NCBI GenBank assembly: GCA_937907435.1
Contig: CALCIA010000355.1
Span: 1 to 16,920, forward strand
Length of the DNA stretch: 16,920 nucleotides
Direction: 5' to 3'
From: an uncultured Actinomycetes bacterium
GTDB taxonomy: Bacteria > Actinomycetota > Thermoleophilia > Solirubrobacterales > 70-9
Of this stretch, positions 1 to 6,478 are shown one piece after another. The notes under the pieces are model-generated. The model had not been told where the DNA came from, did no database searches, and saw only the letters and a program-made list of their open reading frames with translations. Each line of letters opens with the position of its first letter. Positions within the stretch are counted from its first letter, which is position 1. Made by a program: the position numbers and the translations under genes.

Positions 1-5
1 ACACC

Positions 6-55
6 CGCCCCTCTCGCCACGGCCACAGCCTGCCCGGGCCGTGGCGAGAGGGGCG
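6..55. terminator. Strong 19-bp hairpin, probable terminator of an off-window gene
   Basis: The arms at 6-24 and 37-55 are perfect 19-nt reverse complements around a 12-nt loop, with a stem rich in G and C. There is no T-tract on either side, so it would be a GC-rich or bidirectional terminator rather than a classical one. It lies beyond the end of the minus-strand operon (stop at 213) and may also serve a gene entering from the left edge, which cannot be seen. Confidence 0.6.
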
Positions 56-65
56 CGTCCGTAAT

Positions 66-129
66 CCGGGCGACAGCTTGCGAGTCCCCAGCCCTCCCCG
101 GGCGCCAGCTTGCGGGCCCCCATCCCTTC
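66..129. repeat. Two-copy 32-bp imperfect tandem repeat
   Basis: Units 66-97 and 98-129 match at 27 of 32 positions. Each begins CCGGGCG, continues CAGCTTGCG and ends in a C-rich run. It lies in non-coding DNA between two hairpins. The weak ORFs crossing it look like shadows. I do not recognise the repeat. Confidence 0.6.
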
Positions 130-147
130 CCCGCCCCGCCCCACCTG

Positions 148-189
148 GCGTTCGCACTTTTGGGCCCTATCCGGTCATTCTGCGAACGC
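148..189 (-). terminator. Hairpin downstream of the CoA-transferase operon
   Basis: The arms GCGTTCGCA (148-156) and TGCGAACGC (181-189) are perfect 9-bp complements with a 24-nt loop. The hairpin begins 24 nt past the stop codon at 213. No T-tract follows, so it could be a weak terminator, a 3'-end stability hairpin or a protein site. Confidence 0.4.
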
Positions 190-212
190 GCCTGTGGGCC
201 GGTGGCTCTGGC

Positions 213-1505
213 TCAGATGAGGTAGCCGCACTCGCGGGCTTCGCGGTGGAGGTCGTCGCGGAACTTGGGGTTGGCGATGTCGATCAGGCGGCGGGTGCGC
301 TCGGCGATCGAGGAGCCGCGGAGCTCGGCGACGCCGTACTCGGTGACGACGTGGTCGACGATGTTCTTGAAGGTGGTGACGGCGGCGCCGGGGTGGAGGC
401 GGGGGACGATGCGTGAGGCGGTGCCGTCGCCGGTGGTGGAGTGGAGGACGATGAAGGCCTGGCCGCCCTCCGAGAGGACGGCGCCGCGGGCGAAGTCGGG
501 CTGGCCGCCGGAGGAGGACCAGTAGTCGGAGCCGAGGCTCTCCGAAGCGCACTGGCCGAGGAAGTCGACCTCGATTGTGGCGTTGATCGCGTTGAAATGG
601 GGCTCCTGGGCGACCAGCTTCGGGTCGTTGGTCTGGTCGACCGGCCAGAACTCGACCCCGGGGTTTTCGGCAACGAACTCATATAGGCGGGCGGTGCCGC
701 CGGCCGTGGTCGTGATCGCCTTGTTGCGGTGGGTGCGCTTGCGCGAGCCGGTCGCCACGCCGGCTTCGATCAGGTCGACGAAGCCGGGGCCGAAGAGCTC
801 GGTGTGGATGCCGAGCTCGCGGTGGTCCCCGAGCAGGCCGAGCACGAGGTCGGGGATCGCGCCGATCCCGGCCTGGATCGTCGCCCCGTCGGGGATCCGC
901 TCGGCGACCAGCTCGGCGATCTTGCGGTCCTCCTCGCGGCCCTCGCGCGGCGGCATCTCGACCAGCGGATAATCGGCCTCGCACCAGCCGAGGATCTGGC
1001 TGACATGGATCTGGTTCTCGCCGTAGGTGCGCGGCATCTGGGCGTTCACCTCGACGAAGAACGGCATCTCGCCGATCATCGCCGCCGAGTACTCGGAGTT
1101 GACGCCGAGGCTGAACCAGCCGTGCGCGTCCGGCGGCGAGACGGCGACGATCACCAGCGGGTCGACCGCGGTGCGCCGCATCAGCGCCGGCACCTCGGAG
1201 AAGTTGTTCGGCACCAGGTCGCACTGGCCGCGGTGGAAGGCGTCTTTGTCGTGCGGGGAGAGGAACCAGGAGACGTGGCGGATGCCCTTGACCTTGCCTT
1301 CGAAGTGGGCGCGATCGCGGACCGGCAGCATCTGGTTCAGGCGCACCTCCTTGAGCCGGTCGGCGCCCGCCTCGATCGCGTCGACGACCGTCTTCGGTTC
1401 GCCGTTGGCCGCGCCGACGATCACGTCGCCGCCGACCTTGATGTGGGCGAGGACGTCGGCGGCCTCGCGGTGCTTGCCGCGCAGCTGGTCGGCGATCGCC
1501 GCCAC
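213..1505 (-). CDS. Acetyl-CoA hydrolase/transferase family protein (4-hydroxybutyrate CoA-transferase-like)
   Basis: A 430-residue protein of the acetyl-CoA hydrolase/CoA-transferase family, whose members move CoA between carboxylic acids or hydrolyse acyl-CoA through a glutamyl-CoA intermediate. Visible family blocks are GVNSEYS (about 134-140), AGIGAIPD (212-219), LGIHTEL (231-237) and TEYGVAELRG near the C-terminus. The Glu of LGIHTEL, about residue 236, falls where clostridial 4-hydroxybutyrate CoA-transferase has its catalytic Glu (E238). Length is normal for the family. The chosen start is GTG at 1505, 8 nt past the acyl-CoA dehydrogenase stop. The frame stays open far upstream, but that part overlaps the dehydrogenase gene and looks like an arginine-rich shadow. 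It is probably the last gene of an operon with the dehydrogenase. The acyl substrate cannot be read from sequence: acetate, butyrate, 4-hydroxybutyrate and propionate are all possible. Confidence 0.9.
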   Translation of the reverse strand: MAAIADQLRGKHREAADVLAHIKVGGDVIVGAANGEPKTVVDAIEAGADRLKEVRLNQMLPVRDRAHFEGKVKGIRHVSWFLSPHDKDAFHRGQCDLVPNNFSEVPALMRRTAVDPLVIVAVSPPDAHGWFSLGVNSEYSAAMIGEMPFFVEVNAQMPRTYGENQIHVSQILGWCEADYPLVEMPPREGREEDRKIAELVAERIPDGATIQAGIGAIPDLVLGLLGDHRELGIHTELFGPGFVDLIEAGVATGSRKRTHRNKAITTTAGGTARLYEFVAENPGVEFWPVDQTNDPKLVAQEPHFNAINATIEVDFLGQCASESLGSDYWSSSGGQPDFARGAVLSEGGQAFIVLHSTTGDGTASRIVPRLHPGAAVTTFKNIVDHVVTEYGVAELRGSSIAERTRRLIDIANPKFRDDLHREARECGYLI

Positions 1506-1513
1506 GGTCGTCC

Positions 1514-2683
1514 CTACGCCTCGACCATCGGCGTCATCGCGTTGATCCCGGTCGCGGCGCGGCCGATGATCAGCTTCTGGATCTGGGACGTTCCCTCGTA
1601 CAGCGTCGTCACGCGGGCATCGCGCAGGTAACGCTCGACCGGATAGTCGTCGACGTAGCCGGAGCCGCCGTGGACCTGGATCGCGAGGTTGGCGCACTCG
1701 ACCGCCGCCTCGGTCGCGTAGACCTTGGCGACCGAGGTCTCGGTCGCGTTCGGCTTGCCTTCGTCCTTCAAGAGGCCGGCGCGGTAGACCAGCATCCGGC
1801 TCGCGTCGCGCTTCAGGATCATGTCGGCGATCATCTCCTGGACGAGCTGGAAGCGGGCCAGCGGGACGCCGAACTGTTGGCGCTCCTTGGCGTAGGTGAC
1901 GCTGGCCTCGACGCAGCCGTCCATGATCCCGACGCAGCCCGCGGCGACGCTGTAACGGCCCGATTCCAGAGCGCTCATCGCGACCTTGAAGCCGTCGCCG
2001 ACCGCGCCGAGCAGGGCGTCGTCGCCGACCTCGACCGCGTCGAGCGAGAGCTCCGCGGTGTCGGAGGAGCGCAGGCCGAGCTTGCCGTGGATCTCCTGGC
2101 TGGTGAAGCCCTCCGAGGCGGTCGGGACGATGAAGCAGGCGAGGCCCTTGTGCTTCTTCCCTGGGTCGGTCTGGGCGAAGATCAGCGCGAACTCGGCGGC
2201 GTTGCCGAGGCTGATCCACATCTTCTGGCCGCTGATCGTCCAGCCGGAGTCGGTCTTCGTCGCGCGGGTGCGGAGGTTGGCGGCGTCGGAGCCGGTGTCG
2301 GGCTCGGTCAGGCCGAAGCAGCCGAGACCCTCGCCGCTGCAGAGTCTCGGCAGCCAGCGCTGCTTCTGCTCCTCGGTGGCCCACTTCTCGATCGCCGAGC
2401 CGACCAGCGAGGTCTGCACGGAGACGACGGTGCGGACGGAGGAGTCGGCGCGGCCGATCTCGCCGACGATCAGCCCATAACCGATGTAGTCGAGGTTGCG
2501 GCCGCCGTAGGCTTCGTCGAGGATCGGGCCGAGGAAGCCGACCTCGCCGAGCTTGCGCGCCAGCTCGCGGTCGAACCGTTCGGCGCGGTCGTTCTCGCGC
2601 ACGCGCGGGAGGATCTCGCGGTCGGCGAACTCGCGCGCGGTTTCGGCGATCAGTTTCTGCTCGCCCGTGAGGTTGAAGTCCAT
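1514..2683 (-). CDS. Acyl-CoA dehydrogenase (short/medium-chain type)
   Basis: A full-length 389-residue flavoenzyme of the acyl-CoA dehydrogenase family, which introduces an alpha-beta double bond into acyl-CoA and passes electrons to ETF. The N-terminal helical domain covers about 1-115. The middle beta domain carries CFGLTEPDTGSD and the FAD-contact segment KMWISLGNAA. The C-terminal helical domain carries ERQQFGVPLA, QVHGGSGY and the catalytic-base segment LYEGTSQIQ, with Glu at about 363, the butyryl-CoA dehydrogenase position. The ATG at 2683 has a strong AGGGAGG Shine-Dalgarno just upstream. The class IV PLP gene ends 33 nt upstream and the CoA-transferase starts 8 nt downstream, so the three look co-transcribed. 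Chain-length preference is not resolved: butyryl-, isobutyryl- or 2-methylbutyryl-CoA are all plausible. Confidence 0.95.
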   Translation of the reverse strand: MDFNLTGEQKLIAETAREFADREILPRVRENDRAERFDRELARKLGEVGFLGPILDEAYGGRNLDYIGYGLIVGEIGRADSSVRTVVSVQTSLVGSAIEKWATEEQKQRWLPRLCSGEGLGCFGLTEPDTGSDAANLRTRATKTDSGWTISGQKMWISLGNAAEFALIFAQTDPGKKHKGLACFIVPTASEGFTSQEIHGKLGLRSSDTAELSLDAVEVGDDALLGAVGDGFKVAMSALESGRYSVAAGCVGIMDGCVEASVTYAKERQQFGVPLARFQLVQEMIADMILKRDASRMLVYRAGLLKDEGKPNATETSVAKVYATEAAVECANLAIQVHGGSGYVDDYPVERYLRDARVTTLYEGTSQIQKLIIGRAATGINAMTPMVEA

Positions 2684-2716
2684 TCCCTGCCTCCCTGCTC
2701 GTGTGCCGGTGACTGC

Positions 2717-3523
2717 TTAGTTGACGGCCGCTTCCAGCTCCGCGTCGCGGGCCGCGGCGAAGGCCTGTTGCGCCTCGTGGGTGCGCGGGCCGGGGGCGTC
2801 GGGGAGCGCGACGCCGTCGACCTGCGCGACCGCCTGCAGCTCCCGCGTGGTCGAGGCGAGGAAGGCCTCCGACGCGCCCTTCAGCTCGTCCAGCGTCCAG
2901 GCCCCCTCCTCGACGCCGGGGACGGCCTTCAGGATGCGATCGCGGGTGATCGAGGCGAGCACGCCCTCGGCGAGCGCGGTGGTGCGCAGGGCGCCTTCGG
3001 CGACCCAGAAGATCGAGGAGGTCGGCGGCTCCAGCACGATGCCGTCGGGGCGGACCAGGAGGGCCTCGTCGGCGCCCCCTTCCTTGGCGAGCCGCGTCGC
3101 CAGCATGTTCGCCCCGTAGGAGAGCGACTTGACGCCGTTGAGGACGATCGTCGGCTGGTAGGTGACGGCGGCGAGCGTGATCGTCTCGGCGTGGACCGGG
3201 ACCGGCTCGGTGGCGGCGATGCGGCGGCCGCCGCGGGTGAGGATCAGGCGCAGCTGGCCTTCGACCGGGCCCGCCTCGGCGAGCAGCGCCTCGATCTCGG
3301 CGCGCAGCGCCATGCGGTCGAACTCGAGGCGGAGCGCGGCGGCGGAGCGTTCGAGGCGGGCGATGTGGTCATCGAGCGCGAAGGGGCGCCCCGCGTAGAG
3401 GCGGATGACCTCGAAGGCGCCGTCGCCGCGGTAGAGCCCGTCGTCCTTCAGCCCGATCGTCGCCTCGGCGGTCGGCCCGATCCCCCCGTCGACGCTGGCC
3501 AGTTCGGTGAAGCCGGTCGTCAT
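2717..3523 (-). CDS. Class IV PLP-dependent enzyme (aminodeoxychorismate lyase / branched-chain aminotransferase-like)
   Basis: A 268-residue fold-type IV PLP enzyme. The N-terminal signature GLYRGDGAFEVIRLYAG lies around 29-45, with the phosphate-region arginine in DDHIARLERS. The lysine of NGVKSLSYGANM (about K132) fits the PLP Schiff-base lysine. VLEPPTSSIFWV supplies the conserved Glu, but Ser replaces the usual Asn before IF. The family includes branched-chain and D-amino-acid aminotransferases and 4-amino-4-deoxychorismate lyase (PabC), and short length plus divergent motifs do not separate them. An operon with acyl-CoA dehydrogenase and CoA-transferase genes would suit amino-acid degradation; PabC would be an unrelated passenger. 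The ATG at 3523 lacks a Shine-Dalgarno but follows a -10-like hexamer by 7 nt, consistent with a leaderless first gene. Confidence 0.85.
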   Translation of the reverse strand: MTTGFTELASVDGGIGPTAEATIGLKDDGLYRGDGAFEVIRLYAGRPFALDDHIARLERSAAALRLEFDRMALRAEIEALLAEAGPVEGQLRLILTRGGRRIAATEPVPVHAETITLAAVTYQPTIVLNGVKSLSYGANMLATRLAKEGGADEALLVRPDGIVLEPPTSSIFWVAEGALRTTALAEGVLASITRDRILKAVPGVEEGAWTLDELKGASEAFLASTTRELQAVAQVDGVALPDAPGPRTHEAQQAFAAARDAELEAAVN

Positions 3524-3530
3524 GGCGGCG

Positions 3531-3536
3531 AGGCTA
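3531..3536 (-). promoter_or_regulatory. Candidate -10 element of a leaderless promoter (class IV PLP gene operon)
   Basis: On the minus strand TAGCCT fits TANNNT and ends 7 nt before the ATG at 3523. No Shine-Dalgarno lies between. Transcription would start at or next to the start codon. I see no convincing -35. Confidence 0.4.
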
Positions 3537-3558
3537 CCTGACGGCGGTGGGGCGGGCG

Positions 3559-3564
3559 TATGCT
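3559..3564 (+). promoter_or_regulatory. Candidate -10 element of a leaderless promoter (small membrane protein)
   Basis: TATGCT (5 of 6 to TATAAT counting TAT and final T, weaker at positions 4-5) is followed by exactly 6 nt and a GTG at 3571. This favours 3571 over the in-frame GTG at 3547, which lies upstream of the hexamer. No -35 box is evident. Confidence 0.45.
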
Positions 3565-3570
3565 GGGACG

Positions 3571-3855
3571 GTGCTGCTTCTGCTGGGGACGGTCGCGGTT
3601 CTGGTGTTCATCGTCGGCGTGGTCGTCGTCGTCGGCCACCTCTACCCGGGGGACGACGCGGACCTCGTCGACTGGTTCCCGACCCGCTCGCCCGCGGTCG
3701 AGGTCCAGAACGAGCTCGACGACGTGCGCCAGATGCTCGAGGCGCAGAACGAGATGCGCCGGCGTCGTGGGGCGAGGGAGCTGACCGAGGCCGACATCGA
3801 AGCCCGCGTGATCGACGACGAGCGCTGGAAGTCCCGCATGCGCGGCAGCGGCTGA
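3571..3855 (+). CDS. Small single-pass membrane protein, unknown function
   Basis: A 94-residue protein I do not recognise. From the GTG at 3571 it opens directly into a hydrophobic helix of roughly 24 residues (VLLLLGTVAVLVF, then IVGVVVVVG). A short linker HLYPGDDADLVDWFPTRSP and a charged amphipathic stretch follow (VQNELDDVRQMLEAQNEMRR, then ELTEADIEARV), which looks able to form a coiled coil. A likely topology is N-terminal anchor with a soluble C-terminal helix. An in-frame GTG at 3547 would add eight residues (MGRAYAGT) but has no ribosome site. The chosen start sits 6 nt after a -10-like hexamer. The gene is divergent from the PLP-enzyme operon and convergent with the exporter, with a hairpin after its stop. 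It is probably real, since hydrophobicity and charge are ordered and GC3 is high. Confidence 0.65.
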   Translation: MLLLLGTVAVLVFIVGVVVVVGHLYPGDDADLVDWFPTRSPAVEVQNELDDVRQMLEAQNEMRRRRGARELTEADIEARVIDDERWKSRMRGSG

Positions 3856-3894
3856 CCGGACGCCGCGGGGTTCGACGCCCTGGTGCGGCGCTCG

Positions 3895-3933
3895 GCTGTT
3901 CCTTTCGCCGGAGGGGTCGGCATAAGGAACAGC
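3895..3933. terminator. Bidirectional terminator between convergent genes
   Basis: GCTGTTCCTT (3895-3904) and AAGGAACAGC (3924-3933) are perfect 10-bp complements with a 19-nt loop. The hairpin lies in the 88-bp gap between the small membrane gene (stop 3855) and the exporter gene (stop 3944), the expected place for a shared terminator. The arm ends CTT/AAG are the most A/T-rich part. Confidence 0.65.
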
Positions 3934-3943
3934 TGGGCGGGGG

Positions 3944-5326
3944 TCAGGCTGCGGCGGGGGCGGGGTCACCTGCGGTCGACTTCGCCCGCGCCGGGAGGGA
4001 GACGGCGAGGGCGGCGGCGCCGAGGCCGGAGGCGAGGGCGAACCACCAGCCGCTGCGCAGGCCGTGGAGGAGGTCGCCGCCTGCCGAGTCGACCAGGGCG
4101 ACGAGGACCGCGACGCCGATCGCCGAGCCGAGCTGCCGCGCCATGCCGAAGACGGCGCTGCCGGTGGCGAAGCGGCCCGGGGGCAGGGAGGCGGTCGCGG
4201 CGGCGGGGAGCGTCCCCAGGGTCAGTCCCACGCCGATGCCGCAGAGCATGAAGGCGGGCAGGAAGGTGGTGGCGTATTCGGGATGGGGACCGATCGCGGC
4301 GAGCATGAAGGCGAAGCTGCCGGCGAAGATCAGGGCGCCGAGCGTCGCCACCGGGCGCTGGCCGATCCGCGCGCCGAGCCGTCCCGAGGGCGCCGCGAAC
4401 GCCGCCGCCATCAGCGGTCCGGGGGAGAGGGCGAAGCCGGCGCGCAGCTCCGACCAGCCCCAGACTTCGGTCAGCAGGAGGACGCCGGAGAGGAGCATCG
4501 CGCCGAAGCCCATGAAGAAGACCAGCGTCGCCAGGTTGGCGAGGGCGAAGGAGCGGACGCGGAGCAGCGGCAGCTCGATCACCGGCGCGCGGTGGTTGGC
4601 GGAACGGACGAGGAAGGCGGCGACGAGGAGGATCGCGGCGAGGAAGGAGCCGAGGGTGCGGCCGTCGGTCCAGCCCCATTCCGGGCCCTGGACGATGCCG
4701 AGGGTGAGGAGGCCGATGCCGAGCGCCAGCATTGCCGCGCCGAGCAGGTCGGGGCGGCCGTCCTCGGGTTCGCGCGCCTCGTCGAGGATGCGGATCGCGG
4801 CGAAGGCGGTGGCGAGGCCGATCGGCACGTTGACGAGGAAGATCCAGTGCCAGCTGAGCTGGACGAGGAGGCCGCCGATCGGCGGGCCGAGGGCGGCGGC
4901 GATGCCGGAGACGGCGGACCAGATGCCGATCGCGACCGGGCGCTGCGCGGCCGGGAAGGCGGGGAGGAGCAGGCCGAGGGTGGTCGGGATCATCATCGCC
5001 GCGCCGGTCGCCTGGACGACGCGGGCGCCGACCAGGAAGGGGATCCCGGGGGCGACCGCGCAGAGGGCCGAGGCGGCGGTGAAGAGCAGCAGGCCGCCGA
5101 CGAAGATGCGCTTGCGGCCGACCCGGTCGGCGATCCGGCCCGCCGGGACGAGGAGCGCGGCGAAGACGATCGCGTAGCCGTTCAGGACCCAGGACAGGCT
5201 GGACAGCGAGGCGTCGTCGAAGGAGCGGGAGAGGTCGGGGAAGGCGATGTTGACGATGAAGAGGTCGAGGCTGGCCATGAAGAGGCCGATCGAGGTGACT
5301 GCGAGGACCTTCCAGCGGTGTGCCAT
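3944..5326 (-). CDS. DHA2-family MFS drug exporter (EmrB/QacA type)
   Basis: A 460-residue, highly hydrophobic MFS protein of the 14-helix DHA2 class, which exports drugs or other small molecules by proton antiport at the inner membrane. Diagnostic segments are LDLFIVNIAFPDL in helix 1 (20-32), motif A GRIADRVGRKR (63-73), VVQATGAAMMIPTTLGLLLP (103-122), the motif C-like SGIAAALGPPIGG (140-152) and WHWIFLVNVPIG (159-170). The chosen start is the ATG at 5326, which has GGAGGAG at 5336-5342. A longer reading from 5383 would add 19 non-hydrophobic residues and run into the operator-like palindromes. It is divergent from an HxlR regulator, its likely repressor. The exported substrate is unknown. 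Confidence 0.92.
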   Translation of the reverse strand: MAHRWKVLAVTSIGLFMASLDLFIVNIAFPDLSRSFDDASLSSLSWVLNGYAIVFAALLVPAGRIADRVGRKRIFVGGLLLFTAASALCAVAPGIPFLVGARVVQATGAAMMIPTTLGLLLPAFPAAQRPVAIGIWSAVSGIAAALGPPIGGLLVQLSWHWIFLVNVPIGLATAFAAIRILDEAREPEDGRPDLLGAAMLALGIGLLTLGIVQGPEWGWTDGRTLGSFLAAILLVAAFLVRSANHRAPVIELPLLRVRSFALANLATLVFFMGFGAMLLSGVLLLTEVWGWSELRAGFALSPGPLMAAAFAAPSGRLGARIGQRPVATLGALIFAGSFAFMLAAIGPHPEYATTFLPAFMLCGIGVGLTLGTLPAAATASLPPGRFATGSAVFGMARQLGSAIGVAVLVALVDSAGGDLLHGLRSGWWFALASGLGAAALAVSLPARAKSTAGDPAPAAA

Positions 5327-5368
5327 GTCGTCGCTCTCCTCCGCCGCGCGTCCGGGGCGCGGCAGGTC

Positions 5369-5412
5369 GCTTGCATTTCGCAAGCCACGGTATCAGAAGT
5401 TGCTTGCGAAAT
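5369..5412. promoter_or_regulatory. Palindromic operator-like region between exporter and HxlR regulator
   Basis: Two related symmetries are nested here. GCTTGC-ATTTC-GCAAGC is a short palindrome at 5369-5385. ATTTCGCAAGC (5375-5385) and GCTTGCGAAAT (5402-5412) are perfect 11-nt inverted repeats 16 nt apart. The right arm overlaps the -35 region expected for the HxlR gene, and the left arm lies in the 5' leader of the exporter. HxlR/DUF24 regulators bind such inverted sites in divergent promoters, so this is the likely operator for self- and exporter control. Binding is inferred. Confidence 0.65.
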
Positions 5413-5424
5413 AAAAGTGACTGC

Positions 5425-5430
5425 TAGAAT
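5425..5430 (+). promoter_or_regulatory. Candidate -10 element of a leaderless HxlR promoter
   Basis: TAGAAT ends exactly 6 nt before the ATG at 5437, with no Shine-Dalgarno in between. TTGCTT at 5400-5405 is a possible -35 with a long 19-nt spacer, and it overlaps the operator-like right arm. Confidence 0.55.
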
Positions 5431-5436
5431 CGTCCT

Positions 5437-5931
5437 ATGGCCATCGAGGCGTACGCGGAGAAGAACTGCTCGATCGCGAGGCCGCTCGCCTTCCTGGGCG
5501 AGCGCTGGACGGTGCTGATCCTGCGCGACCTCTTCCTCGGGCGGCGCCGCTTCGACGAGTTCCAGGCCTCGCTCGGGGTCGCCACGAACGTCCTCAGCCA
5601 GCGGCTGGCGACGCTGACCGAGGAAGGGATCGTCGAGCGCCGTCGCTACAACGAGCACCCGGAGCGCTTCGAGTACCTGCTGACGGAGAAGGGGCGCGAC
5701 CTGCAGCCGGTGCTGCTGGCGCTCCTCGCCTGGGGCGACAGGTACACGGCCGAGAACGGCCCGCCGCTCGAGGTCGTCCACGGCGACCACGCCTTCCACG
5801 CGGTGCAGACCTGCTCGGTGTGCGGCGAGCCGGTCGACACCCACAACGTCCACAGCCGCCCCGGCCCGGGCGCGAACTCCGAACAGCGCCACCCCAACGG
5901 TCGGCGCGCCCCCGAGTGGCTCGCGCGCTGA
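5437..5931 (+). CDS. HxlR-family (DUF24) winged-helix transcriptional regulator
   Basis: A 164-residue HxlR regulator. The family core starts with CSIARPLAFLGERWTVLILR at 11-30 and continues with RFDEFQ, the recognition-helix area GVATNVLSQRLATL (47-60) and the wing YNEHPERFEYLLTEKG. Cys11 is the conserved N-terminal Cys that acts as a redox sensor in several relatives. Beyond the usual ~110-residue domain is an extension with H115, H118, H121 and C126-X2-C129, a possible metal site, ending in a PGPGA-type tail. It is divergent from the DHA2 exporter across palindromic DNA, so it most likely represses that gene until a ligand or oxidant is sensed. The ATG at 5437 lacks a ribosome site but follows a -10-like TAGAAT by 6 nt. 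Confidence 0.9.
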   Translation: MAIEAYAEKNCSIARPLAFLGERWTVLILRDLFLGRRRFDEFQASLGVATNVLSQRLATLTEEGIVERRRYNEHPERFEYLLTEKGRDLQPVLLALLAWGDRYTAENGPPLEVVHGDHAFHAVQTCSVCGEPVDTHNVHSRPGPGANSEQRHPNGRRAPEWLAR

Positions 5932-6410
5932 TCGTCGGCTGCGGCTGCTCCGGCCGCGCCCTCGGCTCCGAGCTGCTCGAGGAGGGCTGGGCCGTGCGCG
6001 GGACGAGCCGCGATGCCGAGGGCCTGGCGGCGATCGAAGCCGCCGGCATCGAGCCGGTGCGAGCCGACCCCGAGCGGCCGGGCACGGTGCTCGAGCTCGT
6101 CGACGACGTCGCGGTGCTGATCTGGCTGCTCGGCTCGGCGACGGGCGACGCCGAGACCGTCGCCGCGATCCACGGCCCTCGCCTCGAATCCCTGCTCGAA
6201 CGCCTGGTGGAAACCCCGGTGCGCGGCTTCGTCTACGAGGGCGCCGGGACGGTGGACGCCAAGCTGCTGGCCGGTGGCGCGGAGCTGTGCCGCAATGCCG
6301 AACGCACCTGGCACATCCCGGTCGCAGTGACGGAGACGCCCCGTGAGCACGGCCCCGCATGGGTGGAGGAGATGGAGGCCGCCGTCATCGAGCTACTGAC
6401 GCGCCGGTGA
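5916..6410 (+). CDS. Short Rossmann-fold NAD(P)-binding protein
   Basis: A 164-residue protein beginning with a classic dinucleotide-binding turn, ALIVGCGCSGRALGSELLEE, then an acidic/basic strand end (VRGTSRD) and a second strand VAVLIWLLGSATGD. This matches extended-SDR/epimerase N-termini, but the protein is about half the usual length and no YxxxK pair is evident, so it may bind a nucleotide without classical dehydrogenase chemistry. The chosen GTG at 5916 directly precedes the first beta strand and overlaps the HxlR stop at 5931 by 16 nt, so translation is probably coupled. The frame is open back to 5820, but that part is arginine/proline-rich shadow of HxlR. A hairpin follows the stop. 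A role linked to the exporter is possible but unsupported. Confidence 0.75.
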   Translation: MARALIVGCGCSGRALGSELLEEGWAVRGTSRDAEGLAAIEAAGIEPVRADPERPGTVLELVDDVAVLIWLLGSATGDAETVAAIHGPRLESLLERLVETPVRGFVYEGAGTVDAKLLAGGAELCRNAERTWHIPVAVTETPREHGPAWVEEMEAAVIELLTRR

Positions 6411-6411
6411 C

Positions 6412-6478
6412 GGCCGCGTGGGGCGGCCCCTGGACGAACGTCCCGCTGTTGTGAGGGAAGGGGCCGCCCCGCGCGGCC
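6412..6478. terminator. Bidirectional terminator with 19-bp stem
   Basis: Arms 6412-6430 and 6460-6478 pair over 19 positions with one non-Watson-Crick position (GCGTG against CGCGC), around a 29-nt loop. The hairpin fills the gap between the Rossmann gene (stop 6410) and the convergent Nudix gene (stop 6479). Confidence 0.7.

Noticed and set aside
1506..2384. N-terminal extension of the CoA-transferase frame
   Set aside because: It overlaps the well-supported acyl-CoA dehydrogenase and is arginine-rich shadow sequence. The family length is met from 1505.
3547..3570. Upstream GTG start for the small membrane protein
   Set aside because: It has no ribosome site, and the -10-like TATGCT lies downstream of it and 6 nt before the GTG at 3571.
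4064..5518. 484-residue plus-strand ORF across the DHA2 gene
   Set aside because: It is repetitive E/G/A/R composition antisense to a clear transporter, and crosses the operator and the HxlR start.
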